The notes below the pieces were generated by a model. The model worked only from the letters and a program-made list of their open reading frames with translations. It searched no databases and was not told the origin of the DNA. 64,000 bases of DNA, from contig NZ_JYII01000010.1 in assembly GCF_000948415.1 (NCBI RefSeq), positions 434,001 through 498,000 on the forward strand, read 5' to 3'. The translations under genes and the position numbers were made by a program. This DNA comes from Thalassospira sp. HJ (lineage in GTDB: Bacteria > Pseudomonadota > Alphaproteobacteria > Rhodospirillales > Thalassospiraceae). Below are positions 49,721-60,632 of this stretch, in pieces. Numbering within the stretch: position 1 is the first letter of the stretch; every line of letters begins with the position of its first letter.

Positions 49721-50971
49721 TTAGAAGTTCTCTTTGAACCAGGCGCCCAGACGCCCCCAACGTCCACCCGATTGACGTATTTGCGCCATGGCTTCACTGA
49801 GCGGGTCATTCTGTTGGGCAACAGCGCGCAAAAGCAGGCCGGAACAGGCCGAAAAGGCCGGGCCAGCGGTGGCTTCAGCAAGGCCGGAAACCCCATGCGG
49901 CAGGGCAATTGTTGCCGGGCGTTCAAACATCTGGCTGGCCAGATCGGCAATCGCGTTAAGCTGGCTGGCACCGCCGGTCAAAACGATGCTGCGGCCGCCA
50001 ATCTGTGACAGGCCGTGTTCTTCCAGCTGATCGCGGATCAACTCGAAGGTTTCTTCAAGCCTTGGCTTGATGATGTTGATCAGCATCGAGCGCGGCACAT
50101 GATTGAAGTTGTTTTCGTCTTCATCGCCAATGGTCGGAACCGCAAGGATTTCCTGATCATCAGACGGTGATGTTAGCGCACTGCCATGCAGGGTTTTCAT
50201 GCGTTCAGCATGGTTCAGCGACGTATTGAGCCCATAGGCAATATCACGTGTCACATGTGCACCACCGACCGGGATAGACGTGGTGTACACCACCTGACCG
50301 GCGTTGAACACGGCGACACTGGTCGTGCCGGCCCCCATATCGATCACGGTGGCCCCCAGATCGCGCTGATCCGGTGTCAGGGCGGCAAGGCCAGATGCCA
50401 GCGGGGTAACCACGGTTTCTTCGATCGCCAGATGGCAGCGTGCCAGAAGGGTATCAAGATTGCGCAATGGTGCCGTCTGGGTCCGAACAAAGTGCAGATC
50501 AAGACCAAGGGTCGATCCATACATGCCACGCGGATCATTCATGGTGTTCGCACCATCAAGGCGGAAGCCAAGTGGCACCGTGTGGATCAACTCATCACCC
50601 GCCTGACGCAGAAGGGCTTCTTTCTGGTCATTGAGTTTTCGGATCTCAAGATTGCCGATCGGACGGGAGCCAAGCGGCAGCTCAACCGTATGGGTTTCCG
50701 ATTCCGGGCGACCGCCAGACAGATTGACAATGACCGATTCGATGGTTTGGCCCGCCATCTTTTCAGCAGCATTGACCGCGGCAAGGACGACTTCCTGCGC
50801 GGCATCAAGATTGGAAATGGACCCGCTTTGCAGACCCTTGGACATGTTGTGACCAATGCCGATGATCTTGGGCGGCTGGTCTTTTTCACGCCGCGCAATA
50901 AAACAGCAGACCTTGGACGTTCCAATGTCCAAAGCCGCAATCAATCCTGATCTGGTTTTGCCGCGTGCCAA
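49721..50971 (-). CDS. ftsA: Cell division protein FtsA
   Basis: Actin-like ATPase that tethers FtsZ to the membrane. The 416-residue protein has the phosphate 1 loop ALDIGTSKVCCFIA (about 13-26), the ATP-binding VIDMGAGTTSVAVF, the adenosine motif IVLTGGASQL and a C-terminal amphipathic helix ending GRLGAWFKENF that inserts into the membrane. Length is typical. It is separated from ftsQ by 233 bp, which may hold a promoter, and precedes ftsZ by 188 bp. Confidence 0.96.
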   Translation of the reverse strand: MARGKTRSGLIAALDIGTSKVCCFIARREKDQPPKIIGIGHNMSKGLQSGSISNLDAAQEVVLAAVNAAEKMAGQTIESVIVNLSGGRPESETHTVELPLGSRPIGNLEIRKLNDQKEALLRQAGDELIHTVPLGFRLDGANTMNDPRGMYGSTLGLDLHFVRTQTAPLRNLDTLLARCHLAIEETVVTPLASGLAALTPDQRDLGATVIDMGAGTTSVAVFNAGQVVYTTSIPVGGAHVTRDIAYGLNTSLNHAERMKTLHGSALTSPSDDQEILAVPTIGDEDENNFNHVPRSMLINIIKPRLEETFELIRDQLEEHGLSQIGGRSIVLTGGASQLNAIADLASQMFERPATIALPHGVSGLAEATAGPAFSACSGLLLRAVAQQNDPLSEAMAQIRQSGGRWGRLGAWFKENF

Positions 50972-51204
50972 TTGAATGCTCTGAATTTTTATCGGTTATG
51001 TGGCGGGAGTTTTATAACTCTACCTTATTAAGCCCGTTTTCCACCAAAAGCGGTTGCAATTTGGTTAAGGCAGACCATCGCATAACGCATCTTTCATGCG
51101 AATGTTCGCAAGAACTGTGTAAAAACAATATCGGCAGTCTGAAAAGAACGGTCCAAGGCGCTTTCTCGGAGGTCCGTCGGTAGGCAGGCAGAAGGGCGGT
51201 CAAT
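50972..51204. other. ftsQ-ftsA intergenic region
   Basis: 233 bp in an otherwise tightly packed cluster, likely to contain an ftsA/ftsZ promoter. No clear CtrA, LexA or other known operator was seen. Confidence 0.4.
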
Positions 51205-52068
51205 TCAGACCGCGCCCTCCTTCTTTGGCGGATTGCGCCTTTGTTCGGCAGCCCCAGGTGTCAGGCGGACAAATGTCCGATCCGGCAGGCGCAAATCAAC
51301 GATCAGAACATCGCGATCAAGAATGCCATGTTCACGATCAAGCAATTCGAGGCGCTGCCAGGCCTTTTCCATGTTTTCTTCGGGCAGGCGAATGAACATG
51401 CCGTTGGCAAGCTGGATGTTCCAGCGGCGATGGCCAATGCGTTGGGCACCGGTGATCTGTTCATAAAGATGCGGGATGCTCTGCAAGGTGGTCAGCATTT
51501 CTGCCGCGGCCTTGGGTGCGTCATCGCCGACCAGAACCGGCAGATCAAGATAATCACCCAGTTCATAGTTCTGAAGCTGTTCGCCATCGCCATCGATCAG
51601 AACGTGATCGCGGCCTTCGGTTTGCCAAAGGGCGAGCGGTTTACGCTCTACGACCGAGACAATCAGGGTATCGGGCAATTGGCGTTCGACCGTTGCGCTG
51701 CGCACCCATGAAAGTTCTTCGACGCGTTCGCGTGCGGCATCGACATCAAAGGTAATGATCGGCGTGCCGGGCTTCTGACCAATGGCAGCGAGAAGGGCGT
51801 TGGTATCGGTCTTTTCGCGGCCCGAGACTTCGATATTCTTGACGGTCATGCCAAATTCGGCCGACAGGCGAACACTTTCCTGTTCGGCCATATCAAGCCA
51901 TTTGTCAGCCTTGCCGGTGTATAAAAGGGCTGCCAGAATGATGGTAATCGCGCCAACAAAGCCGCTCCACCACATGACGCGGGCGATCTTTTTAACGTTG
52001 GATGCCATGCCATGCTGTTTATCAAGTTTCTCTCGCCGTTCGCGGGCCTGTTCTTCTAGCGTTCGCAT
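51205..52068 (-). CDS. ftsQ: Cell division protein FtsQ
   Basis: Bitopic divisome protein linking FtsL/B to the peptidoglycan synthases. The 287-residue protein has a charged cytoplasmic tail, one membrane helix (about 31-51), a POTRA domain (about 63-135; VKNIEVSGREKTDTNALLAA) and the beta domain. ATG 52068 has GGAGG at a spacing of 6 to 7 and overlaps the ddl stop by 13 bases; a longer frame starts at 52089 but has no such signal. Confidence 0.94.
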   Translation of the reverse strand: MRTLEEQARERREKLDKQHGMASNVKKIARVMWWSGFVGAITIILAALLYTGKADKWLDMAEQESVRLSAEFGMTVKNIEVSGREKTDTNALLAAIGQKPGTPIITFDVDAARERVEELSWVRSATVERQLPDTLIVSVVERKPLALWQTEGRDHVLIDGDGEQLQNYELGDYLDLPVLVGDDAPKAAAEMLTTLQSIPHLYEQITGAQRIGHRRWNIQLANGMFIRLPEENMEKAWQRLELLDREHGILDRDVLIVDLRLPDRTFVRLTPGAAEQRRNPPKKEGAV

Positions 52069-52970
52069 GAGGCGTCCTCCACCATCCATGCAACGATATC
52101 GGCAAAGCTCATCCCGTCATGGCGCGCCGCATCCGGGACAAGTGATGTCGGCGTCATGCCCGGCTGTGTATTGATTTCAAGGATCGCCAGACGGTCCTGT
52201 TCCGGGTCATAGCGGAAATCAGCACGCGCCACACCACGGCAGCCAAGCGCCTTATAGGCTTCTTCGGCATGGCGCTGCAGGCGGTCGCGCAAATCGCCTT
52301 CGATGTCGGCCGGAACGATATGTTCCGATCCGCCTTGGGCGTATTTGGATTCAAAATCATAGAAGGCATGATTGCCGGTCAGGATTTCGATGACTTCCAT
52401 TGCCTTGCCATCCTTGACCGCCACAGTCATCTCGCGCCCGGGAATGAATTCTTCCTGCATGACGCCTTCGCCATGATCCCAGCTCCGGGCCAGCATGTTC
52501 TGTTCTTCCTCGGCCGTCAGGATGATTTCAACCCCGACAGATGATCCCTCGTTATTGGGTTTAAGAACATAGGGCGGCGGCAATGCCTTGCCCGATGCAA
52601 TGTCTTCGCGCGTCACCCAGACATGGCGTGCGCAGGGGATCTCATATTCGGCAAACATCGCCTTGGCCGACATCTTGTCCATGGCAATGGCCGAGGCCCG
52701 AACACCCGAATGGGTATAGGGGATGTTCATGATTTCAAGCAGCCCCTGAACCGCGCCATCTTCGCCCCAACGACCATGCAGGGCGTTAAAGATCACATCG
52801 GGCTTGGGATCAATTGCGCCAAGCTGGCTTGCGATATCACGCGTCGCGTCGACCTCGGTGACCGCATAGCCCTTTTCACGCAGTGCCTTGGCGCATTCGC
52901 GCCCGGATGACAGGGAAACTTCCCGCTCTGCTGACCAACCGCCCAGAATGACAGCGACATGTTTGCTCAT
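52056..52970 (-). CDS. ddl: D-alanine--D-alanine ligase
   Basis: ATP-grasp enzyme that makes D-Ala-D-Ala for the UDP-MurNAc-pentapeptide. The 304-residue protein has the DdlB-type opening [19 protein letters not shown], the [16 protein letters not shown] block, the ATP-grasp [15 protein letters not shown] and the metal-binding [14 protein letters not shown]. Its start overlaps the murB stop by 4 bases and its end overlaps ftsQ by 13. Confidence 0.96.
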   Translation of the reverse strand: MSKHVAVILGGWSAEREVSLSSGRECAKALREKGYAVTEVDATRDIASQLGAIDPKPDVIFNALHGRWGEDGAVQGLLEIMNIPYTHSGVRASAIAMDKMSAKAMFAEYEIPCARHVWVTREDIASGKALPPPYVLKPNNEGSSVGVEIILTAEEEQNMLARSWDHGEGVMQEEFIPGREMTVAVKDGKAMEVIEILTGNHAFYDFESKYAQGGSEHIVPADIEGDLRDRLQRHAEEAYKALGCRGVARADFRYDPEQDRLAILEINTQPGMTPTSLVPDAARHDGMSFADIVAWMVEDASCER

Positions 52971-53911
52971 GCGTCTTTTCCTATGATCGAGTGGCCAAGG
53001 CGTTCACCAATGCGCCGGATTTCCCAGCGCAGCTCAACGCCGCTATGTTCTTTGACCCGTTTTCGGACTTCATCGCCAAGCTGCTCAAGATCAAGGGCGG
53101 TGGCGTCACCGGTATTGATCATGAAGTTGCAATGTTGCTCCGACATCTGAGCGCCGCCGATTTTAAGGCCACGACACCCGGCCGCATCAATGACTTCCCA
53201 GGCACGGTCCGGCAGCGGATTGGCAAATGTTGACCCGCCAGTGCGTGATTTGATCGGTTGCGATTCCGCGCGTGCCTTCTGGATTTCATCCATGCGTTTG
53301 GCGATATCTTCAGGGTCACCCGACGATGCGCGCAAGATTGCCGATGTGAATATCCAATCTTCGGGAAGCCCGCAGTGGCGATAGGTCATATTCATTTCGT
53401 TTGGCGTGACGGTATGGATGTTACCGCTACCATCAATTGCGGTGGCAGAAACCAGGACATCCTTGATCTCGGTACCATAAGCGCCGGCATTCATGCGAAG
53501 TGCCCCGCCAATGGTGCCGGGGATCCCTGACAGAAATTCGAGGCCGGCAATACCGTTCATCTGTGCGGTTTGCGCAACATTAAGGTCAAGCGCCCCTGCA
53601 CCGGCATGAACGGCACCATCTTTGACCACCACATCGGTAAACGGACGGCCAAGACGGATGACAACGCCGCGAATGCCGCCATCCCGCACCAGAAGGTTGG
53701 ATCCGACCCCGATGACGGTGACGGGCATATCCTCCGGCTTGCCTTTCAGGAAGTCGGCAAGATCGGCTTCATCCGCCGGGCGAAACATTACATCTGCCGG
53801 GCCGCCGACCTGAAACCAGGTGACCTTGGCCAGTTGCGCGCCTTCACGCAGCTTGCCACGTACCTTGGGCAGGCGGTCAATCAGGGGCGTATGGTGTTCC
53901 GGCGTGCTCAT
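52967..53911 (-). CDS. murB: UDP-N-acetylenolpyruvoylglucosamine reductase MurB
   Basis: FAD enzyme that reduces UDP-GlcNAc-enolpyruvate to UDP-MurNAc. The 314-residue protein has [15 protein letters not shown] near 30-44, the FAD-binding [14 protein letters not shown], the [10 protein letters not shown] block, the catalytic-serine region [11 protein letters not shown] and a final glutamate region. An upstream open frame extends to 54160 but lies inside murC; ATG 53911 fits the family length and follows the murC stop by 7 bp. Confidence 0.96.
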   Translation of the reverse strand: MSTPEHHTPLIDRLPKVRGKLREGAQLAKVTWFQVGGPADVMFRPADEADLADFLKGKPEDMPVTVIGVGSNLLVRDGGIRGVVIRLGRPFTDVVVKDGAVHAGAGALDLNVAQTAQMNGIAGLEFLSGIPGTIGGALRMNAGAYGTEIKDVLVSATAIDGSGNIHTVTPNEMNMTYRHCGLPEDWIFTSAILRASSGDPEDIAKRMDEIQKARAESQPIKSRTGGSTFANPLPDRAWEVIDAAGCRGLKIGGAQMSEQHCNFMINTGDATALDLEQLGDEVRKRVKEHSGVELRWEIRRIGERLGHSIIGKDA

Positions 53912-53918
53912 ATCTGCT

Positions 53919-55328
53919 TCAGTTCTTGATCGCTTCAAGTTGGGCGGGCAGGGCATTGGCCCAGGCGCTGATTGAACCAGCCCCCAGACAAACGACGAGA
54001 TCGCCCGGTTTGGCTTCAGCCTTGATGACCTTGGCCAGTTTTTCCGGGCCCTCAAGTGCGCTGACATGGCGATGGCCACGGTTGCGCAGGCCCTCGACAA
54101 GCGAATCACGCGAGGCACCCTCAATCGGGCTTTCGCCAGCTTCATAAACGTCGGCAACAATCACGCTGTCGGCATCGTTAAAGCAGGTGCAGAAATCTTC
54201 AAACAGGTCATGCAGGCGCGAATAGCGATGCGGCTGGACGACAGCAATAACGTTGTTCTGGGTTGCCTGACGGGCAGCTTTCAGCACCGCCTTGATTTCA
54301 ACCGGATGGTGACCGTAATCGTCAATGATAGTTACGCCATCGACTTCGCCGGTTTTGGTAAAGCGGCGTTTGACACCGGTAAAGCCATCAAAGGCAGAAA
54401 CGATTTTCTCGTCCGGGATGCCAAGTTCCAGCGCGACTGTAATCGCCGCCAGCGAGTTCGAAACGTTATGGTCGCCGACCATCGGCAGGCGAACATCCTT
54501 GATCACGCGTTCTTCGCTATCAACGCGTTCGCGGATCACAACGTCAAAAACACTGTCGCCGATATTGGTGCGGACATTAACGGCACGGACATCAGCCTGC
54601 GGCGAGAAGCCGAATGTGAAAATACGACGATCTGTAACGCGACCGATCAGGGCCTGGACCTCAGGATGGTCGATACACAGGACGGCAAAACCGTAAAACG
54701 GGATGTTCTGAACGAAGTTTTTGAAGGCTTCGCGCAGCTGATCGAAGTCTTTCCAGTGATCAAGATGTTCGGGGTCAATGTTGGTCACAACCGAGATCGT
54801 CGAGGGCACTTTGACAAAAGTGCCATCAGACTCATCGGCCTCAACCACCATCCAGTCGCCTTCACCAAGGCGCGCATTGGTGCCGTATGAATTAATGATC
54901 CCGCCATTGATCACGGTCGGGTCAAGCCCGGCAGCATCAAGCATGGTTGCAACCAGCGAGGTGGTTGTGGTTTTGCCATGCGTGCCGCCAATCGCGATTG
55001 CAGCCTTAAGGCGCATCAGTTCGGCCAGCATTTCAGCACGGCGCACGACCGGGATCATGGATGCACGCGCGGCAGTGACTTCGGGGTTGTTCGGCTTAAC
55101 GGCGGTGGAGATGACAACCACCTTGGCGTCTTCGACATTTTCCGCCTTGTGGCCAACAAAGACCTTGATGCCAAGGGCGCGCAGGCGCTGCACATTGGCA
55201 TTGTCGGAAATATCCGATCCCTGCACCGAATAACCGAGGTTATTGAGAATTTCGGCAATACCGGACATGCCGATGCCACCAATACCGACAAAGTGGATGG
55301 TGCCGATGTTGAGCGGCAGGGTGTTCAT
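53919..55328 (-). CDS. murC: UDP-N-acetylmuramate--L-alanine ligase MurC
   Basis: Adds L-alanine to UDP-MurNAc. The 469-residue protein has the N-terminal Rossmann [14 protein letters not shown], the Mur-ligase P-loop [14 protein letters not shown] (about 112-125), the [14 protein letters not shown] region and the C-terminal [14 protein letters not shown] block. Starts with a 4-base overlap with murG and ends 7 bp before murB. Confidence 0.97.
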   Translation of the reverse strand: MNTLPLNIGTIHFVGIGGIGMSGIAEILNNLGYSVQGSDISDNANVQRLRALGIKVFVGHKAENVEDAKVVVISTAVKPNNPEVTAARASMIPVVRRAEMLAELMRLKAAIAIGGTHGKTTTTSLVATMLDAAGLDPTVINGGIINSYGTNARLGEGDWMVVEADESDGTFVKVPSTISVVTNIDPEHLDHWKDFDQLREAFKNFVQNIPFYGFAVLCIDHPEVQALIGRVTDRRIFTFGFSPQADVRAVNVRTNIGDSVFDVVIRERVDSEERVIKDVRLPMVGDHNVSNSLAAITVALELGIPDEKIVSAFDGFTGVKRRFTKTGEVDGVTIIDDYGHHPVEIKAVLKAARQATQNNVIAVVQPHRYSRLHDLFEDFCTCFNDADSVIVADVYEAGESPIEGASRDSLVEGLRNRGHRHVSALEGPEKLAKVIKAEAKPGDLVVCLGAGSISAWANALPAQLEAIKN

Positions 55329-56524
55329 TGAGTGTCTCCTCGGTCTTTGCTTATGTTCTTTGTATCCGGGCTTCCTGCCGGGTTCAGGCCCAGCATATCA
55401 AGCACCATGTCGGCCAGTCGTTCTGCGGCGTTGGCACGCCCACTGCTTTTGGCGGCCTTTGCCGCACGCGTCAGTGCGGCCGGGTTGGTCAAAAGCTTTG
55501 CCAGACGATCTGTCACGGCCTCACTACTAAAGCGATCCTGCGGCATCAACCATGCACCGCCTGAGTCTTCGATCTGTTGGGCGTTATAGCGCTGATGATC
55601 ATCAATGGCATGAGGCAATGGCACCAAAAAGCCCGGGCGTCCGGCAGCAGTCAGTTCGGCAACGGTCGATGCACCGGAACGGGCAATCACCAGATGGCAA
55701 TCGCGCAGGCGTTCCGGGATATCATCGATAAAGGATGCCAGTGTCACGTCGATCTGCGATCCGGCATAGGTCTTACGCACGGCATCGATGTCTTCTTCAC
55801 GCGCCTGCTGGGTCACGACCAGACGTTTGCGCAAGTCTTCGGGCAGGTTGACCAGGGCTGTTGGCAGAACTTCGGACAGGATGCGTGCCCCTTGCGATCC
55901 ACCGGTAATCAAAAGTCGGACCGGGCCGTCACTTGTCGGCGCGTCATATTCGCTTGATGTAAGGGCAGCGACTTCGGCGCGCACCGGGTTGCCCGTCCAG
56001 ATCACTTTCGCTTCGTCACCTGGTGCGATCATCGTGACCTTGGCAAAGGATGTCGCAATGCGCTGTGCGTCACTGGCAACCAGTCGGTTGGCGCGACCAA
56101 GAACCGCGTTCTGTTCATGAATAGCATAGGGAATGCCAAGCCACTTGGCAGACATCGTCGCCGGGATGGAGGCATAACCCCCAAAGCCGATAACTGCTGC
56201 CGGTTTGACCTTTTTAATCCGGCTTCTGGCCTTAAGCGTGCCAAGGCCAAGACGGGCAGCCCCAATCAGACGCCCCTTGATGCCTTTGCCAGCAATGCCG
56301 CCTGCCGGAAGGATGACGGTTTCGACACCTTCAACGCCCTCGGTGTAGCGTGCAGCACGGGCATCGGTGAAAAACAGAACCTGCGCGCCGCGGCGGACCA
56401 ATGATTTGGACAAGGCAACAGCCGGGAACATATGCCCGCCGGTGCCACCGGATGTAACGGCGATCACCTGACCTGCCAGCGGTGTCTCGGCGGCAGAAAG
56501 TTCTGGATTTGCGAAGTCAGTCAT
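55325..56524 (-). CDS. murG: UDP-GlcNAc--lipid I N-acetylglucosaminyltransferase MurG
   Basis: Peripheral membrane glycosyltransferase that converts lipid I to lipid II. The 399-residue protein has the lipid-binding G-loop [12 protein letters not shown] near residues 25-36, a second G-loop GFGGYASIP and the C-terminal [17 protein letters not shown]-binding block. A longer frame starts at ATG 56581; ATG 56524 was chosen for its closer fit to the family length and a GGA 5 bases upstream, but about 20 residues precede the usual start in either case. It overlaps murC by 4 bases. Confidence 0.93.
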   Translation of the reverse strand: MTDFANPELSAAETPLAGQVIAVTSGGTGGHMFPAVALSKSLVRRGAQVLFFTDARAARYTEGVEGVETVILPAGGIAGKGIKGRLIGAARLGLGTLKARSRIKKVKPAAVIGFGGYASIPATMSAKWLGIPYAIHEQNAVLGRANRLVASDAQRIATSFAKVTMIAPGDEAKVIWTGNPVRAEVAALTSSEYDAPTSDGPVRLLITGGSQGARILSEVLPTALVNLPEDLRKRLVVTQQAREEDIDAVRKTYAGSQIDVTLASFIDDIPERLRDCHLVIARSGASTVAELTAAGRPGFLVPLPHAIDDHQRYNAQQIEDSGGAWLMPQDRFSSEAVTDRLAKLLTNPAALTRAAKAAKSSGRANAAERLADMVLDMLGLNPAGSPDTKNISKDRGDTQ

Positions 56525-56678
56525 CTTGTCCACATGTAAAACGACGGCGGTGCAGGGAAGGTCCCCGACAGTTACCCCCATCAGAACCCGACAAAGGTTA
56601 ATATCCCTTCAAACCGGACCCTGAATAAGGCCCGATTTTGTCGTTTTGATGCAGAAAGTTTTTAAGGCGCGATGTTGG

Positions 56679-57818
56679 CTATTCGCCGGGGCGTTTGCAT
56701 GTCAGCGCCAGGACAAAACCCATCCCGATCGCAATGCCGATGGTGGCCGACCCACCATAGGATACGAACGGCAATGTCATGCCCTTTGGCGGGACCAACT
56801 GCAGGGTCGATGCCATGTTGATCACGGCCTGCAACCCGAACTGCACCAGAATGCCGGTGACCGCCAGAACAACAAACAGGTTGCGTTCCCCCATCAGGCG
56901 CGACAGGCCGCGCATGATGATGAAGGTAAAGACACCAACCACCAGCACACAAAACAGAAGACCGAATTCCTCGCCCGCAACGGCAAAGATGAAGTCCGAA
57001 TGCGCATCCGGGATGGAATTCTTTACCCAGCCTTCACCCGGACCACGGCCCATGATGCCGCCACTCATGAAGGCTTCCATGGATCGTTCGATCTGATAGC
57101 TGTCACCCGATGCCGGATCGAGGAAGCGGTCCACACGCGACTGTACGTGCGGCAGGATCAGATAGGCGGTAACCGCCAGCCCGACCGCGCCAAGTCCAAG
57201 GCAGAAAACCAGAATGATCGGAAGACCCGCGAGGAAGATCTGCACCGACCAGATCGAGGTAATGACAACGGTCTGGCCAAAGTCCGGCTGGATCATCAAA
57301 AGGAAGATACAAACCGCCAAAATCAGGCTCGAAACGATATAGCCCGGGAAGTTCGGGTTCAGCCGCCCTTCGGCAAACATCCAGGCAATCACAACCGCGA
57401 AGGCGGGTTTCAGGAATTCCGAAGGTTGCAGGTTAATGCCGGCAATGTTGATCCAGCGGACCGCACCCTTGATGTCTGAGCCGATGAACGGGGTAATGAT
57501 CAGCAAAAAGATCACGCCCAGAAACATGAAGGACGCCAAGCGCCTGATCCATTTCACCGGCAGCAGTGAAATGCCAAACATGCAGATCGTTGCCATGCCC
57601 AGGAAGACAAACTGGCGGGTAACAAAGTGGAAGCTGTCGACATTGATGCGATCGGCAACTGGTGGGCTTGCCGACATCACCAGAAGCGCGCCAATCCCCA
57701 TCAGAAGAATGATGGCAGCCAACAACCAGCGATCAACCGTCCACCACCAGATCCCCAGAACCGAGGTATCGGCACGCGAAAAGGCGATATGGGTGTTATG
57801 ACCAAAAAGGGACTTCAT
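56679..57818 (-). CDS. ftsW: Lipid II polymerase FtsW (SEDS family)
   Basis: Division-specific peptidoglycan glycosyltransferase in the inner membrane. The 379-residue protein has about ten hydrophobic helices and SEDS blocks GAVRWINIAGINLQPSEFLKP (in two parts around residues 123-143) and FVSYGGSATIGIAIGMG near the C-terminus. It overlaps murD by 4 bases. The 154-bp gap before murG is the second largest among these biosynthetic genes. Confidence 0.95.
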   Translation of the reverse strand: MKSLFGHNTHIAFSRADTSVLGIWWWTVDRWLLAAIILLMGIGALLVMSASPPVADRINVDSFHFVTRQFVFLGMATICMFGISLLPVKWIRRLASFMFLGVIFLLIITPFIGSDIKGAVRWINIAGINLQPSEFLKPAFAVVIAWMFAEGRLNPNFPGYIVSSLILAVCIFLLMIQPDFGQTVVITSIWSVQIFLAGLPIILVFCLGLGAVGLAVTAYLILPHVQSRVDRFLDPASGDSYQIERSMEAFMSGGIMGRGPGEGWVKNSIPDAHSDFIFAVAGEEFGLLFCVLVVGVFTFIIMRGLSRLMGERNLFVVLAVTGILVQFGLQAVINMASTLQLVPPKGMTLPFVSYGGSATIGIAIGMGFVLALTCKRPGE

Positions 57819-59221
57819 GCACTTTCCTTCCCGGTCAGATCACCTTTTGCCAAGGCGGTATAAAGATCGCGGAATGCATCGCCGCGCGCTTCAAAGCTTT
57901 TGAACTGATCAAATGACGCACAGGCCGGGGTCAACATCACCACCGGTTTGTCATCACCACTTGCCTTGGCATCCGCAAAGGCGGCCTTGGTCGCGACATC
58001 AAGCGTTTCGCATTTCGCCCACGGCAGGTCATTGCCAAGGGTCTCGGCAAATTCGTTGGTCGCAGCACCAATCAGATAGGCTTTCTTGATGTGGGGATAG
58101 AATTCCTGCAATCCCTCGATCCCGCCTTCCTTGGGTTTGCCGCCAGCAATCCAATAGATGTTTTGATAAGCAGACAGGGCCTTTGCCGATGCTTCGGCAT
58201 TGGTGGCCTTGCTGTCATTGACGAACACAACACCATCAACGCTACCAAGCATCTCCTGCCGGTGCGCCAGTCCCGGGAAGGACATGATGCCATCAATGAT
58301 CCGGGTGGCGTCGACACCGCGCGCACGACACAGCCCATAGGCAAAGGCGATGTTTTGCCAGTTATGGCGTCCGGGCATGTGGGTGACGGTCGAAAGATCA
58401 AGAATGTGGGTCTGCGCCCCGGTCATGTCATCAATCAACCAGCCATCGGCACCGACATAGATGCCATGATCGACCGGCTGCTTGACCGAAACTTCGATGA
58501 TGTGGCGACCGCCTTCACGGGCGAGTTCAACTGCCATTTTGGTGCAGGGTTCGTCATCAACAGAAATAATCGCCCATTTCGGCCCTTTGGAGCGGGCAAA
58601 GATCAGGTGCTTGGCCCCTATATAACCATCCAGCCCGCCATGGCGATCCAGGTGATCCGGGGTGATGTTTAAAAGCGCACAGGCATCAAAGGCCGCATGT
58701 TCAAGCAGCTCAAGCTGATAGGACGAAAGCTCAAGAACAAGGCAGTCATCCGCGGTGGAAGACTCAAGCCCAAGGGCGGCATTGCCAAGGTTGCCACCGG
58801 CCTGCGTTTTGATCCCGGCCTGATCGATAATATGGGCGGTCAGCGCGGTGGTGGTTGATTTGCCGTTGGTGCCTGTGATGGCAAGGGTTGGCACATCGGG
58901 CTGTGCCGTGCACAGCAGCTCAACATCGCAAATGATCGATTTACCCGCGCGGCGTGCCTTTTCAGCCGCCGGATGAGGGCTCGGGAATGTGGACGGGATG
59001 CCCGGGCTGATGACCAGCATGTCGGGTTCGGACCAGTCGCATTCCGCCAGATTGATCGGGGCAAGGCCAAGCGGTTCAAGCTGTTCGCGTGATGCTGCGT
59101 TATCATCCCATGCCCAGACAATGGCGCCTGCATTGATTAATGCTTTCACACTGGCAAGTCCGGATTTTCCCAGACCCAGAACCGCGATGGTTTTGCCGCG
59201 CAGATGCGAAAGATCAATCAC
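57815..59221 (-). CDS. murD: UDP-N-acetylmuramoyl-L-alanine--D-glutamate ligase MurD
   Basis: Adds D-glutamate to UDP-MurNAc-L-Ala. The 468-residue protein has the N-terminal AVLGLGKSGLASVKAL, the Mur-ligase P-loop AITGTNGKSTTTALTAHI (about 113-130), the central LELSSYQLELLEH block and the C-terminal VFVNDSKATNAEASAKAL that binds the substrate. It follows mraY by 12 bp. Confidence 0.97.
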   Translation of the reverse strand: MIDLSHLRGKTIAVLGLGKSGLASVKALINAGAIVWAWDDNAASREQLEPLGLAPINLAECDWSEPDMLVISPGIPSTFPSPHPAAEKARRAGKSIICDVELLCTAQPDVPTLAITGTNGKSTTTALTAHIIDQAGIKTQAGGNLGNAALGLESSTADDCLVLELSSYQLELLEHAAFDACALLNITPDHLDRHGGLDGYIGAKHLIFARSKGPKWAIISVDDEPCTKMAVELAREGGRHIIEVSVKQPVDHGIYVGADGWLIDDMTGAQTHILDLSTVTHMPGRHNWQNIAFAYGLCRARGVDATRIIDGIMSFPGLAHRQEMLGSVDGVVFVNDSKATNAEASAKALSAYQNIYWIAGGKPKEGGIEGLQEFYPHIKKAYLIGAATNEFAETLGNDLPWAKCETLDVATKAAFADAKASGDDKPVVMLTPACASFDQFKSFEARGDAFRDLYTALAKGDLTGKESA

Positions 59222-59233
59222 GATGGGGTGTCC

Positions 59234-60322
59234 TTAACGAAGTTTGAGGGTCGCAAGACCAACCAGTGCAAGAATGACGGCAATGATCCAGAACCGGATA
59301 ACGATGGTCGCTTCCTGCCAGCCCTTTTTCTCGAAATGGTGATGAAGCGGCGCCATGCGGAACACGCGTTTGCCCGTCAGTTTGAAGGATCCGACCTGAA
59401 TGATCACAGACAGGGTTTCCAGAACAAACAAACCGCCAATGATCGCCAGAACCAGTTCGTGCTTGGTAACAACCGAAACCGCACCAAGCGCACCACCAAG
59501 GGCAAGCGAACCGGTATCACCCATGAACACCATCGCCGGCGGGGCGTTGTACCAAAGGAAGCCAAGGCCAGCACCCACCAGTGCGCCAAGGAAAATGGTC
59601 AACTCGCCGGAACCGGCAACGTAGTGAACCTGCAGATATTCGGCGAACTGCACGTTACCGATCAGATAAGTAATCAGCGCAAAGCTTGCCGCTGCAATCA
59701 TCACCGGAACAATCGCCAGACCATCAAGACCATCTGTCAGGTTGACCGAGTTCGAAGCCCCGACCATGACAAACATGGCAAACGGCACAAAGAACCAGCC
59801 CAGATCCAGCAGGAAATTCTTGAAGAACGGGAAGGCCAGCGCAGTCGAAAGCGGATCGGCGGTGTTATAGGAAATCCACCAGGCGGCGAGGGCTGCGATC
59901 GAAAACTGCCCAAGCAGCTTGAGCTTGCCCGGAAGGCCTTTGGTGTTGCGTTTGGAGACCTTCAGGAAATCATCAAGAAAACCAAGGAAGCCATAGCCGA
60001 TGGTGACCAGCAAAACCGCCCAGACATAAGGGTTGGTCAAATCAGCCCAGAGCAGGGTGGCAATCGAGGTTGAGATCAGCAACAAAAGCCCGCCCATGGT
60101 CGGCGTGCCCTTTTTCGTCAAAAGGTGGCTTTCCGGACCGTCTTCGCGGATCGGCTGACCTTCGCTTTGTTTGGAACGCAACCAGTTGATCAGGTGCGGG
60201 CCAATCACAAAGGCAAGGACAAGCGATGTGATGATCGCACCGCCCGTGCGGAAGGTGATATACCGAAACAGGTTCAGTACCGGCATCTGATCAGCAAATT
60301 GATAAAGCAGATTATAGAGCAT
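59234..60322 (-). CDS. mraY: Phospho-MurNAc-pentapeptide transferase MraY
   Basis: Integral membrane enzyme that makes lipid I. The 362-residue protein has about ten helices, the KGTPTMGG loop, the [10 protein letters not shown] catalytic aspartates, [14 protein letters not shown] and the C-terminal [13 protein letters not shown] histidine motif. Length is exactly that of the family. A 310-bp gap separates it from murF upstream, unusual for this cluster. Confidence 0.97.
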   Translation of the reverse strand: MLYNLLYQFADQMPVLNLFRYITFRTGGAIITSLVLAFVIGPHLINWLRSKQSEGQPIREDGPESHLLTKKGTPTMGGLLLLISTSIATLLWADLTNPYVWAVLLVTIGYGFLGFLDDFLKVSKRNTKGLPGKLKLLGQFSIAALAAWWISYNTADPLSTALAFPFFKNFLLDLGWFFVPFAMFVMVGASNSVNLTDGLDGLAIVPVMIAAASFALITYLIGNVQFAEYLQVHYVAGSGELTIFLGALVGAGLGFLWYNAPPAMVFMGDTGSLALGGALGAVSVVTKHELVLAIIGGLFVLETLSVIIQVGSFKLTGKRVFRMAPLHHHFEKKGWQEATIVIRFWIIAVILALVGLATLKLR

Positions 60323-60484
60323 TGCTCTGGTCGTTCCTTTTGAGGCTGAGGGTCAGCACTGACGAATATGTATGAAATGGTTGGTCGAATTTGTGCGGAA
60401 ACTCGGAGCGAGGCAGAAGTAAGATATGAATCTTTCAATGCCTCGCGACACAGTAGGCCGTGCAAATTCGATCAATCCGAAGGA

Positions 60485-60581
60485 CAACAGCATTATCTGA
60501 GAACTCCAGCGTCAAATCCCTTGAACGGGATGCCACCCAGTCCTTCAGGCTTTTCCTCGTATTTCACAGATAATGCTGTTG
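60485..60581. repeat. Perfect 15-bp inverted repeat in the dcw cluster
   Basis: CAACAGCATTATCTG (60485-60499) and CAGATAATGCTGTTG (60567-60581) are exact reverse complements with 67 bases between. Not a terminator: no U-tract follows on either strand. It could be an mRNA stability or processing hairpin, or the ends of a tiny mobile repeat. Confidence 0.7.
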
Positions 60582-60594
60582 CCATTACATTCAT
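60493..60594 (-). CDS. Candidate 33-residue small protein
   Basis: ATG at 60594, with AGGA at a spacing of 9, opens a frame of 33 codons beginning MNVMATALSVKYEEKPEG and ending GIPFKGFDAGVLR before a TAA. The arms of the inverted repeat fall on its start and stop regions. Codons TTA, TCT and AGA differ from the neighbouring mur genes. I do not recognise the peptide; it may be a real small protein, a leader, or chance. Confidence 0.35.
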   Translation of the reverse strand: MNVMATALSVKYEEKPEGLGGIPFKGFDAGVLR

Positions 60595-60632
60595 ATCCGT
60601 CAGTCCTGACCCTCTTCTGATGCGGTTGTGGA

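Larger units (their letters stand above)
60323..60632. other. murF-mraY intergenic region
   Basis: 310 bp, AT-richer than the flanking genes, inside an otherwise compact operon. It contains a perfect 15-bp inverted repeat (60485-60581) and a 33-codon frame (60493-60594), both listed separately. A secondary promoter for mraY onward may lie in the AT-rich part near 60340-60480. Confidence 0.5.

Noticed and set aside
51100..51125. GTTC-N4-GAAC dyad upstream of ftsA as a LexA site
   Set aside because: Half-sites are inverted relative to each other with the wrong spacing for the alphaproteobacterial direct-repeat box.
53912..54160. N-terminal extension of MurB to 54160
   Set aside because: The extra 83 residues lie inside murC in another frame and have no homology to MurB; the start at 53911 matches the family.
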